Source: JAJEEA01 sp965116765
GTDB lineage: Bacteria > Acidobacteriota > Vicinamibacteria > Vicinamibacterales > UBA8438
Direction: 5' to 3'
NCBI GenBank assembly: GCA_965116765.1
Contig: OZ220718.1
Span: 2,046,001-2,110,000, forward strand
Length of the DNA: 64,000 bases
In this document: positions 18,310 to 26,227 of the stretch, piece after piece
How positions within the stretch are numbered: the stretch's first letter is position 1
Layout: every line of letters starts with the position of its first letter
Position numbers and translations under genes: made by a program
Notes under the pieces: generated by a model
The model's database searches: none
Told to the model about the DNA's origin: nothing
Seen by the model: the letters and a program-made list of their open reading frames with translations, nothing else

Positions 18310-18520
18310 ACGCCAGCCCTCCTTCCTGGTCGTCCCGTCGGGGCATGGCGCCGCTTCGTCCACGACGAGGTCCAGGAGCCGTGGCGAGAGTCCCCGCCGC
18401 ATTTGCGCGGCGGTGCAACGAGGGCTTCCGCCGCGGGCCCCCTTGCATCCGACCGGGCACGGTGCCGCAGCCCGGCGTTCCCCGCGGGCGACGCCCGGCG
18501 ACGCCGTTGCGACCCGATGG

Positions 18521-20140
18521 TCAGAAGCTCACGCCGGTCCCGAAGTGGAGCCGGAAGCGCCCGTCGAGGTCGTGGGCCACGTCGGCCTGCAGGTTGATGA
18601 ACGCCGCGTTGAGGAAGACGCCCGCCCCGGCCCCCTGGCTGAACCGGGTGCGATAGATGTCGTCGCCAGCCCCGTAGACGGCCCCGGTGTCGAAGAACAC
18701 CCGCACGCCGGCCCGGCCGAAGCTGAGCGGCGAGCTCACCGGGAACCGCAGCTCGGCCGAGGCGGCGGCGAGGCGGTCGCCGGCGCGATGGCCGAACCGG
18801 TGGCCGCGCACCGACGCGAGCCCCCCGAGCAGGGGCTGGGCATAGCCCGGGAGGGGGCCGCTCGCCCCCTGGTAGAGGACGCGAAGCCCCAGCACCGTCT
18901 GCCCCGACAGCCCCACGAACCCGCGCACGTCGGCCTGCGGCTGCGTGACCACGCGGGCCGACCCGGCCCGGTCGAGCCACTGCCATCCCGCGTGCGCGAC
19001 CACCGCGTCGCGGGGGAACCCGGCGTTTCGGCGCGTATCGAGCTCCAGGCCGACCCGGTAGGTGGCCACCGTCTCGGCGAGGGCCCCGAAGCCGACGTCG
19101 CTCCACTCGGCCTGCGCCGCCGCCCGCAGCGGCCCCGCGAGCCGGCGGTCGGCCCCGGCCCACACCGACAGCCGCCGGTCGCGCACCCGGTAGTGCTGGT
19201 TCTCCTGCCGCGTCGCCGCCGCCCCGGCCCGCAGCGCGTGGACGATGCCGGTCTCGAACCGTTTCTCCAGGGCGACGCCGGCCCGCCGCGTCCCGCCCCA
19301 GGTCAGCGGGACCGTCAGGCTGCTCCCCGCACCCGCCACGTCGACCAGCCTGAACCGGGCGCCGTAGCTGTAGCCGTGCCCCTCGGCGTAGTCGAGAATC
19401 GGCAGGAACATGGTTCGCCGCGCCAGGAAGCCGAGGGCGCGGCCCATGACCCCCCGCGCCGTGTCCGCCGCGCCGGGGCGTTCGCGGACCAGCAGGATGA
19501 GGGCCACCGCCTCCCTCCGCACGAGCGACGTGTACCGCTTCCGGACCTCGACCGACTCGAACCGGCCGCTCGCCCGCAGCCGGGCCGCGACGGCGTCCAG
19601 GGTCTCGGGCTCGACCGGATCGCCGAGGGCGACCCCGGCCAGCTCCAGGACGTCCGCGTCGGGGATCGAGTGGTTGCCGTGCACCCGCAGCTCGGCCACG
19701 ACCTCCGGCCCCGGGACCGGGGCGACCGCGGGGAACTGCGCCCGGGGCGGCGGCGGAGACTCGCCCGGCGAAGACGCGGCGAACCGGGTCGGGAAGAGCA
19801 GAGGGAGCCGGACCGGGGACGGCGCCGGGGACGGCGAAAGGAGCTGCGCCGGGGACGGCGAAGGGGGCTGCGCCGGGGACGGCGAAAGGCGCTGCGCCGG
19901 GGACGGCGAAAGGAGCTGCGCCGGGGACGGCGTGGCAGCGAGGAGCATCAGGAGGGCCGTCGCCGCGGCTCGTGGCGCCGGCGCGCCCAGGAGTCTGCGC
20001 GGTGAAACGGTGCAGACTCCTGGCAGGGTTGGTTGGGCGCCCAGCGGAGCCGAAGGCGACGATGGGCGGGCTAGGTCCCGGGCGCCCGCCCCGGCCCAGG
20101 GGGATGTCTTCCCGCGGCCCGCGACCGCGGCGAGGCTCAT
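18521..20140 (-). CDS. Omp85/BamA-family outer membrane protein with one POTRA-like domain
   Basis: This 539-residue protein has an unusually long n-region, then a hydrophobic signal core (ATALLMLLAA, residues ~60-69). A SPSPAQLL tandem repeat (~71-110) comes next. One POTRA-like domain has EVVAELRVHGNHSIPDADVL, and the C-terminal beta-barrel ends in Phe (LHFGTGVSF). The segment SVRGHRFG resembles the conserved VRGY/F lid motif of Omp85 proteins. It should insert in or form the outer membrane and help move proteins or lipids. ATG 20140 overlaps the stop of the gene at 20137-21231 by ATGA, so the two are translationally coupled. Residues ~23-51 are encoded by a dispersed palindromic element. 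Confidence 0.85.
   Translation of the reverse strand: MSLAAVAGRGKTSPWAGAGARDLARPSSPSAPLGAQPTLPGVCTVSPRRLLGAPAPRAAATALLMLLAATPSPAQLLSPSPAQRLSPSPAQPPSPSPAQLLSPSPAPSPVRLPLLFPTRFAASSPGESPPPPRAQFPAVAPVPGPEVVAELRVHGNHSIPDADVLELAGVALGDPVEPETLDAVAARLRASGRFESVEVRKRYTSLVRREAVALILLVRERPGAADTARGVMGRALGFLARRTMFLPILDYAEGHGYSYGARFRLVDVAGAGSSLTVPLTWGGTRRAGVALEKRFETGIVHALRAGAAATRQENQHYRVRDRRLSVWAGADRRLAGPLRAAAQAEWSDVGFGALAETVATYRVGLELDTRRNAGFPRDAVVAHAGWQWLDRAGSARVVTQPQADVRGFVGLSGQTVLGLRVLYQGASGPLPGYAQPLLGGLASVRGHRFGHRAGDRLAAASAELRFPVSSPLSFGRAGVRVFFDTGAVYGAGDDIYRTRFSQGAGAGVFLNAAFINLQADVAHDLDGRFRLHFGTGVSF
19824..19935 (+). repeat. 24-bp tandem repeat inside the Omp85 gene
   Basis: Five copies of a unit beginning GCCGGGGACGGCG start at 19824, 19848, 19872, 19896 and 19920. 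On the minus strand they encode the octapeptide repeat SPSPAQLL (with R/P variants) just after the signal peptide. This is a flexible linker that can gain or lose whole units without a frameshift. Confidence 0.9.
19987..20074 (+). repeat. Dispersed palindromic element, copy A
   Basis: Helix 1 is a perfect 12-bp hairpin, CCAGGAGTCTGC with GCAGACTCCTGG, around a GC-rich loop. It is followed by GGCAGGGTTGGTTGGGCGCC and then helix 2, GCCCA with TGGGC, enclosing GCCGAAGGC. This copy lies inside the coding region of the Omp85 gene (opposite strand) and is translated as part of the n-region of its signal peptide. Confidence 0.88.
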
Positions 20141-21231
20141 CTCCCGTCTCCGGTCACGGCCCCGGTCCCGACCACCCGCCCCGAGGTCAGGGCCTCGCGG
20201 TAGTCGGAGTACTCGCGGGTCAACCGCATCTCGAACGCCCCCAGCGCCGTCGTGGCGCCCCCGGTCAGCACCATCCGGCTGGGCAGCCAGACGCCGCCGA
20301 TCGGCTGCGCCATCTCGATCGACGCGTGCCACCCGTCGACGCGCACCAGCCATCGGCCCGGCAGGAAGTCGAGCCCGACGTTCTCGAAGGTGTAGCGGAC
20401 GACCTCGTGGACCTCGGGGTCGATCCAGAGAGTGACGAGCGAGGTCTTGGCGAACCCCTCCGCGATGCGCCGCTCGCGCTCCGACTCCGGCTCCGAGTCG
20501 TCCTCGAAGAGATCGGTCGGGTAGTACTCGATCTTCACGACCTCCCGGCCCGCGAAGGTCTCGTACCCGGCGAGATAGTAGTTGCCGGGCTCGAACGGGA
20601 ACTCCAGGAAGTAGCCGGCGTCGGTGATGAACTCGGGCTCGAGCCGGTCCCCTTCCGCCGCCCCGGTCTCCCGTTGGCCGGGAGCCGGCCCGGCATCCTC
20701 CGCCGCGGCGGCAGTCGAGTCCGGAGCGGGAGCGGCATCGTCAACGGCAGCCTCCGCGGCTGGGCGTTGCTCCACGGTCACGCCCCCGGCCGGGGAGACC
20801 CGGACGCTGACCCGGCCTTCCTCCTCCCGGCGCTCCGCCTCGCGCCGCTCCCGCCGGCGCAGCCAGTCGGCCTCGTATTCCCGGCGCTCGGCCTCGCCGA
20901 TGTCGACCCCGTCGAAGCGCCGCGGGCTGCGCACGACGACGTCTTCCCGGACGTACCATTCGTACTCGTGCCGGAACCCGGCAATCGGCAGGCCCGCCGG
21001 ACCGTCGACGTCCAGCGTCAGGACCTCGCGCAGCACGAAGTCGCCGATGCGCCGCCACGAGGCGTCGCGGTTATCGAGCACGCGCTCCATGAACCGGTCG
21101 ATCTCGTTCCCGGACTGCCCGGCGGCGGGGGCGGCCTGCTCGGCGCCGGCCGGCAGAGGCGACGGCGCCGCGACGGCGAGCAGCACGCCCGCCGCCGCAC
21201 CTATGCGACTCCGGCCGGATTCGCCCCTCAT
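20137..21231 (-). CDS. Exported protein paired with the Omp85 gene, function unknown
   Basis: This 364-residue protein has a signal peptide (to about residue 29, PAGAE). A charged, Arg/Glu-rich segment (YEADWLRRRERREAERREEE) and an Ala/Pro linker lie in the middle. The C-terminal ~150 residues look beta-rich (YFLEFPFEPGNYYLAGYETF, FAKTSLVTLWIDPEVHEVVR). That C-terminal part resembles the outer-membrane lipoprotein-sorting (LolA/LolB-like) fold, which would suit a partner of an Omp85 protein. ATG 21231 has GGGGAGG upstream. The stop overlaps the next start by four bases. The identity of the family is an inference. Confidence 0.75.
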   Translation of the reverse strand: MRGESGRSRIGAAAGVLLAVAAPSPLPAGAEQAAPAAGQSGNEIDRFMERVLDNRDASWRRIGDFVLREVLTLDVDGPAGLPIAGFRHEYEWYVREDVVVRSPRRFDGVDIGEAERREYEADWLRRRERREAERREEEGRVSVRVSPAGGVTVEQRPAAEAAVDDAAPAPDSTAAAAEDAGPAPGQRETGAAEGDRLEPEFITDAGYFLEFPFEPGNYYLAGYETFAGREVVKIEYYPTDLFEDDSEPESERERRIAEGFAKTSLVTLWIDPEVHEVVRYTFENVGLDFLPGRWLVRVDGWHASIEMAQPIGGVWLPSRMVLTGGATTALGAFEMRLTREYSDYREALTSGRVVGTGAVTGDGR

Positions 21232-21285
21232 ACCGGTCCCTCCCCTTGCCGTGTCCGCCGTCGGCGCTCGTCGTCGCGTTGCCGA

Positions 21286-21291
21286 TACAAT
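21286..21291 (+). promoter_or_regulatory. Candidate -10 box for the cysteine desulfurase gene
   Basis: TACAAT on the plus strand lies in the short divergent region upstream of the cysteine desulfurase gene. No clear -35 is visible. Confidence 0.35.
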
Positions 21292-21408
21292 AGCCACCGG
21301 CCGGAGGGGGGGTCCCGTCCGATGCGCCACGGACCCGCCCCGGCTTCTTCTGCCCGGTCACTACGGCCGAGGCCGCCCCGAGGTTCCCCGAAGGAAGTGG
21401 AGAAGCCG

Positions 21409-22533
21409 GTGTCGGAAGACCCGCCCCGCATCTATCTCGACTATAACGCGAGCACCCCGATCGCGCCGGCGGTGGCGGCGGCGATGCGGCCCCTGCTCGA
21501 CGCGGGCTTCGGGAACCCGTCGAGCGGGCACTGGGCGGGCCGCCCCGCCCGCGACGCGGTCTGCGAGGCCCGCCGCCGCGTGGCGTCGCTGCTCGGGTGC
21601 GACGCGGACGAGATCGTGCTGACGAGCGGCGGCAGCGAGGCCAACAACCACGTCGTCAAGGGCGTCGCCCTCGGCGCCGCGTCCCCGCCGCACATCGTCA
21701 CCACCGCGGTCGAGCATCCCGCCGTCCTCGAGCCGTGCCGCCTCGTCGAGACCCTGGGGGCGAGGGTCACCGTGCTGCCGGTGGACCGCCACGGCCTCGT
21801 CGACCCCGACGACGTTCGGAGCGCCATCGCCCCCGACACCGCCCTCGTCAGCGTCATGCACGCCAACAACGAGGTCGGCACCATCCAGCCCGTCGCCGAG
21901 ATCGCCCGCATCGCCCGCGAGCGCGGCGTCCTCTGCCACACCGACGCGGCGCAGTCGGCGGGCAAGATCCCGGTGCGGGTGCGCGATCTCGGCGTCGACC
22001 TGCTGAGCCTCGCCGGGCACAAGCTCTACGCCCCCAAGGGCGTCGGCGCCCTGTTCGTCCGGCGCGGGGTGACGCTGACTCCGCTCGTGCACGGGGGCGG
22101 CCACGAGGGCGGCCGGCGGGCCGGCACCGAGAGCGCGCTGCTCGCGGCGGGCCTCGGGGCCGCCTGCCGCCTCGCCGAGACCGACCCCTGCGGGGACCGC
22201 GTGCGCGAGCTGCGCGACCGCCTGTGGAACGGACTGCGGGCGCGGCTCGGCGACCGCGTGGTCCTGAACGGCCACCCGGACCGACGGCTGCCCAACACCC
22301 TCAACGTCAGCCTTCCTGGACGGTACGGCGACGAGATCCTGGCGCGGATGCCGGAGATGGCGGCGTCGACGGGGTCCGCCTGCCACGCCGGAGGACGGGC
22401 GCTCTCGCCGGTGCTGGCGGCCATGGGGGTGCCGCCCGCGGTCGGTCACGGCGCCATCCGGCTGAGCGTCGGCCGCGGAACCACGGAGGCGGACGTCGAC
22501 ACCGCCGTCGAACGGATTGCGGGGTGCCTGTGA
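21409..22533 (+). CDS. Cysteine desulfurase, NifS/IscS type
   Basis: This 374-residue PLP enzyme takes sulfur from L-cysteine as a persulfide for Fe-S clusters, tRNA thiolation or other thio-cofactors. It begins RIYLDYNASTPI, typical of class I IscS/NifS. It has TSGGSEANNHVVKG, the His of the active site in AVEHPAV, the Schiff-base lysine in LAGHKLYAPKG (Lys205) and the persulfide cysteine in TGSACHAGG (Cys325). It starts at GTG 21409 with GGAG six bases upstream; an in-frame ATG at 21322 would add 29 unconserved residues. No iscU or iscA neighbour is present. The 3' end of this gene is echoed twice in the DNA that follows. Confidence 0.92.
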   Translation: MSEDPPRIYLDYNASTPIAPAVAAAMRPLLDAGFGNPSSGHWAGRPARDAVCEARRRVASLLGCDADEIVLTSGGSEANNHVVKGVALGAASPPHIVTTAVEHPAVLEPCRLVETLGARVTVLPVDRHGLVDPDDVRSAIAPDTALVSVMHANNEVGTIQPVAEIARIARERGVLCHTDAAQSAGKIPVRVRDLGVDLLSLAGHKLYAPKGVGALFVRRGVTLTPLVHGGGHEGGRRAGTESALLAAGLGAACRLAETDPCGDRVRELRDRLWNGLRARLGDRVVLNGHPDRRLPNTLNVSLPGRYGDEILARMPEMAASTGSACHAGGRALSPVLAAMGVPPAVGHGAIRLSVGRGTTEADVDTAVERIAGCL

Positions 22534-22741
22534 ACGACCCCGCGGTCGCGGCGCGCGACGGGTTCCGGGGAGCACGGCGTTCGGCCGGTCCGGGCAGCGC
22601 CGCGGACGACGACGACGCCGTCGAACGGATTGGGGGTTTCCAGTGAACGCCATCTCCTGCCGCCCGCGGGAACGACGACGCCGTCAAACGGATTGGGGGT
22701 CCCGGTGAACGCCGTTTCCAGCCGCCCGCGGGGCGGGTCCG
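22503..22741 (+). repeat. Repeated copies of the cysteine desulfurase 3' end
   Basis: The sequence GCCGTCGAACGGATTG from the end of the desulfurase gene (22503) recurs at 22616 and, with one change, at 22679. The two downstream copies form a 63-bp tandem unit that also includes GTGAACGCC and GCCGCCCGCGGG. The first copy can be read as AVERIGGFQ and a stop, an echo of the gene's own AVERIAGCL ending. Confidence 0.75.
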
Positions 22742-24453
22742 GCGGCTTCGGCCCGCTCCTGCGGCAGCACGGCGTCGGATCCGGCCCGAGGCAGCGGGTC
22801 GACCGACCGCGGGCCCCGGCCCGGACCCTCCTGCGGGCCGCGGTCCTGCTGACGGCCGCCCCGCTGGCCGGATGCGCGCCGGGGGGCCGCGACGCGGAGA
22901 CGTTGCCACCCACCCGCGCGGAGCGCACCGCCTACGAGCAGACCACCGGCCACGGCGAGGTCGTGCAGGTCGTGACGCTGGCCGCGAATCGGTCCGAGCG
23001 CATCCACGCCACCACCTTCGGGTCGACGGTCGAGGGCCGCCCCTTGCCTCTGGCCGTCGTCGGGGACGTGGTCGATGCCCGGCCCGCCTCTGTCGTCGGC
23101 GCCGACCGCCTCCGCGTCTGGCTGCAGGGGGCCATCCACGGCGGCGAGGTCGCGGGCAAGGAAGCGCTCCTCATGCTGCTGCGGGACCTCGCGGCGGGCG
23201 GCCGCCCGGAATGGTCATCGTCGATGACCCTGCTTGTCGCCCCGATCTACAACGCCGATGGCCACGAGCGCATGGGGCCCGACACGCGGCCCTATCAGCT
23301 CGGGCCGGTCGCGGGCCAGGGCGAGCGGGCCAACGCCCAGGGGTTCGACCTCAACCGCGACCACGTGAAGCTGGAGTCGCCCGAGGCCCGGGCCCTCGCC
23401 CGCGCCTACGACGACTACGACCCGCACGTGGTCATCGACCTGCACACCACCAACGGCACCGAGCACGCCTATCACCTGACCTACTCGCCGCCCCTCCACC
23501 CGAACACCCATCCCGCCATCGACGCCCTCCTGCGGGACGAGTGGCTGCCCGCGATCACCCGCGCCGTCGAGCGGTCCGACGGGTGGCGCTTCTACTACTA
23601 CGGCAACCTGCCGTTCGCCGACGGGGCCGAGCCGGCCTGGCGCACCTTCGACCACCGCCCCCGCTTCAACAACAACTACGTCGGGCTCCGCAACCGGGTC
23701 GCCCTGCTCGGCGAGGCCTACGCCTACGCGCCGTTCGACGAGCGCATCCGGGCCTCGCTGCGGTTCGTGGAGGAGGCCCTGGCGTTCGCCCACGACAACG
23801 CCGGCGCCATCGCCGCCCTCGTCGAGGCCGCCGACGCCGAGCCCGTCGCCGGGACCCGCCTCGCGACCCGCGCGGTCCCGGCGCGCTCGGACGCCCCCGT
23901 CGAGATCCTGCTGGGGCGCACCGAGGAGGTGCCGAACCCGTACACCCGGGCCCCCATGCGGCGCCGCCTCGACGTGGCCGAGCCGACCGAGCTGTACGAG
24001 TACGGGACGTTCGCCCCCGCCGACGACGGCGTCGAGGTCGCCCCCGCCGCGTACTACGTGCCGGCGGAACTCGCCACGGTGGTCGATCTCCTCGCCGCCC
24101 ACGGCGTCGGCGGCGCCCCCCTCGCCGCCGACGCGACGTTCGACGTGGAGGAGTTCATCGTGCGCACGTCGTCCGTCACCGACCGCCCCTTCCAGGGCCA
24201 TCGCGAGCGCACGGTCACGGGCGACTGGACCCCGGCCGAACGCCGTGTGCCCGCCGGCACCCTGGTCGTGCCCGTAAACCAGCCGCTGGGACGGCTCGTG
24301 TTCACCCTGCTCGAGCCGCGCTCCGACGACGGCATCGTGAACTGGAACCTGGTCGACGACCGCGTGGGCCACGCGGGTGCGCTCTACCCTGTCCTCAGGG
24401 TGCCGGTCGAGCGGGAGGGGCGAGGAGATGCGCCGCCGGTCGGGGCGCGATGA
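22705..24453 (+). CDS. M14-family zinc carboxypeptidase lipoprotein
   Basis: This 582-residue protein has a lipobox (LAGC) after a hydrophobic signal core. It then has the M14 peptidase zinc ligands: His and Glu in IHGGEVAGKE, and the later His in VIDLHTTNGTEH. FDLNRDHVK supplies the Arg/Asn substrate clamp typical of M14 proteins annotated as peptidase or succinylglutamate desuccinylase-like. A beta-rich domain of unknown role forms the C-terminal half. It should trim peptides at the cell surface. The start is uncertain. GTG 22705 with GGGGG upstream is chosen, but it lies inside the repeat described at 22503-22741; ATG 22630 and later starts are possible. Confidence 0.82.
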   Translation: MNAVSSRPRGGSGGFGPLLRQHGVGSGPRQRVDRPRAPARTLLRAAVLLTAAPLAGCAPGGRDAETLPPTRAERTAYEQTTGHGEVVQVVTLAANRSERIHATTFGSTVEGRPLPLAVVGDVVDARPASVVGADRLRVWLQGAIHGGEVAGKEALLMLLRDLAAGGRPEWSSSMTLLVAPIYNADGHERMGPDTRPYQLGPVAGQGERANAQGFDLNRDHVKLESPEARALARAYDDYDPHVVIDLHTTNGTEHAYHLTYSPPLHPNTHPAIDALLRDEWLPAITRAVERSDGWRFYYYGNLPFADGAEPAWRTFDHRPRFNNNYVGLRNRVALLGEAYAYAPFDERIRASLRFVEEALAFAHDNAGAIAALVEAADAEPVAGTRLATRAVPARSDAPVEILLGRTEEVPNPYTRAPMRRRLDVAEPTELYEYGTFAPADDGVEVAPAAYYVPAELATVVDLLAAHGVGGAPLAADATFDVEEFIVRTSSVTDRPFQGHRERTVTGDWTPAERRVPAGTLVVPVNQPLGRLVFTLLEPRSDDGIVNWNLVDDRVGHAGALYPVLRVPVEREGRGDAPPVGAR

Positions 24454-24544
24454 GTGCCGTCACGACCATCTTTCCGGCACACTGGCAGGCTGGAACCGTC
24501 AGGTGGAGCGCTCGCGTTCGAACGCGAGCCCCGGCCACCGGAGT

Positions 24545-24799
24545 CTACTCGGCCGTCCCCGGCGCCGGCAGCAGAGCGCGTTCGAGGGTCTCAAGGCGCT
24601 GGTCGACCTTGGCGAAGGCGATCTCGACGGCGCGCAAACGCGCATCCATGCCGCGAATGTCCGACTCGAGCCTCTCCATCCGGCTGTTCAGGTCGTCGAT
24701 ACGTGCGTTGACCCCGGAAATCTGCACCGACAACAACCCGGCAACCACCAGGATGGCAGGAACGATGGTCCCGATGATCCACTTCGTGTCGCTGCTCAT
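24545..24799 (-). CDS. Small one-helix membrane protein with coiled coil
   Basis: This 84-residue protein has one membrane segment (residues ~8-27, WIIGTIVPAILVVAGLLSV). A leucine-heptad coiled coil follows (ISGVNARIDDLNSRMERLES and on to LETLERALLP). Such proteins are often found as orphan membrane scaffolds; no function can be assigned. It resembles in layout the protein at 63709-63906. The start ATG 24799 follows GGAAG. Confidence 0.65.
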   Translation of the reverse strand: MSSDTKWIIGTIVPAILVVAGLLSVQISGVNARIDDLNSRMERLESDIRGMDARLRAVEIAFAKVDQRLETLERALLPAPGTAE

Positions 24800-24888
24800 G
24801 CGGCTTCCGGCTCGATGGGAAAGGCGCGTCAGTCCGAACGTCGACTCTCGGGTATCGTAGCACGCCATCCACGCCTGACCCGTCCTGT

Positions 24889-25845
24889 TCACCCCCCGGC
24901 GCCGAGCACGGGCACGAGGACGAGTCCGGTCACGTAGACCGCATAGAGGGCCAGCAGGAGCAGGCCCCCGCCCCGGTGGAAGTGGCCGGTCCGCGCGGTG
25001 AGGCCGAGGACGGCGGCGAAGAACACGCCGAGCCAGCCGTACGAGTACACCTGGGTGAAGACGTCGAGGCTCAGCGGGTTGATGGTGCCCGACAGGCCGA
25101 CGATGAGGTACAGGTTCAGGACGTTGGCGCCGAGGATGTTGCCGAGCGACAGGTCCGGCACCCCCTTCCGGGCGGCGGAGACGCCGGTCACCAGCTCGGG
25201 CAGCGACGTCCCGATGGCCACCACCGAGAGCCCGATGATGACCGACGGCACGCCGAGGGCGGCGGCCAGCGACTGTCCGGAGTCGACCAGCAGGCGGCTG
25301 CCCACCACGATGAGGGCCGCCCCCAGCCCGAACAGGCCGATGGCCTTCGCGAGGCCGCTCGTGTCCGGCTCGGGCCCGCCCGCCGCCTCGGCGCGCCGGC
25401 GGCGGATGCCGAGGTAGTCCCACGCCAGGTACGCGAACGCCAGGGCCAGCAGGACCGCGGCCCACGGCCGGCTGAGGGTCCGGTCCCAGGTGAAGACGAC
25501 GACGAGGATCCCGGCCGAGACCATCCACGCCGCCCGCCTCACGAAGTCGCGCTTCTCCACCTCCACCGGGGTCAGCAGCGAGACGGTGCCGACGATCAAC
25601 CCGATGTTGCAGATGCACGACCCGACCGCGTTCCCGAGCGCGATGCCGGTGTCGCCGACGCTGCTCGCCATCGCCGAGACCACCAGCTCGGGGGTGGTGG
25701 TGGCCAGGCTCACCAGGGTCCCCCCGATGACGAACCGGGGGATGCGCAGCGCCTGCCCGATGTAGATGCTCGAGTCGACGAAGAGGTCGCCGCCCTTGGC
25801 GACCAGACCGAGACCGAGGACGATGAGGACGATGTCGTAGATCAC
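24889..25845 (-). CDS. CaCA-family sodium/calcium exchanger
   Basis: This 318-residue integral membrane protein of about ten helices is made of two homologous halves. Each half carries an alpha-repeat: GGTLVSLATTTPELVVSAMA with GNAVGSCICNIG, and GLSVVAIGTSLPELVTGVSA with GNILGANVLN. The Glu in each PEL motif is the cation ligand. This matches the YrbG/NCX family, which exchanges Ca2+ (or K+) for Na+ or H+ across the inner membrane. The length is standard. A TATAAT on the minus strand at 25992-25997 may be its promoter, which would give a leader of about 140 bases. Confidence 0.9.
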   Translation of the reverse strand: MIYDIVLIVLGLGLVAKGGDLFVDSSIYIGQALRIPRFVIGGTLVSLATTTPELVVSAMASSVGDTGIALGNAVGSCICNIGLIVGTVSLLTPVEVEKRDFVRRAAWMVSAGILVVVFTWDRTLSRPWAAVLLALAFAYLAWDYLGIRRRRAEAAGGPEPDTSGLAKAIGLFGLGAALIVVGSRLLVDSGQSLAAALGVPSVIIGLSVVAIGTSLPELVTGVSAARKGVPDLSLGNILGANVLNLYLIVGLSGTINPLSLDVFTQVYSYGWLGVFFAAVLGLTARTGHFHRGGGLLLLALYAVYVTGLVLVPVLGAGG

Positions 25846-26227
25846 GGGTCGGCGGCGCCCGCCGGCGTCGCGCGGGCGGGGCGAACGTGTGGGAATGGAC
25901 GCCGCGCGGCAAGGCGACGCGCGGCTCGCCGCCGTCGCGGGTCCGGTGCGGAACGCCCCGAGCCGCCGGGCCCTTCCGCCGCGCGGCCCTGATTATAGTC
26001 GACGCCGGCCCCGGAGCGGTCCGGCCGGTCCGGCCGCCGGGACTGCCCCGGCAGTCGCGGAGCCCCTGAGTCTCGGCCTGGCTCATGTACATGTCCCCGA
26101 CCTCGAGGGCTTCACCTCACGCCCACCGCGACGCACGGCGTCCACCGTCGCAGGCCGACCCTCCCCCGGACCCGGGGCCGTGCCGGCGCGGCGCCGTCCC
26201 GGGGTGCCGGGTCTATACTTGAAGCTC
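25846..26227. other. Divergent promoter region between the exchanger and larE
   Basis: This 382-base gap holds a minus-strand TATAAT (25992-25997) facing the exchanger gene and a plus-strand TATACT (26214-26219) facing larE. No gene or repeat was recognised. Confidence 0.4.
26214..26219 (+). promoter_or_regulatory. Candidate -10 box for larE, leaderless
   Basis: TATACT ends eight bases before ATG 26228. Transcription would begin at or next to the start codon, which matches the lack of a Shine-Dalgarno site. Confidence 0.5.

Noticed and set aside
18413..20005. A 530-codon plus-strand frame ending in RRGRRKELRRG repeats
   Set aside because: It is the antisense reading of the Omp85 gene and its 24-bp repeat. 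The POTRA and barrel signatures are on the minus strand.
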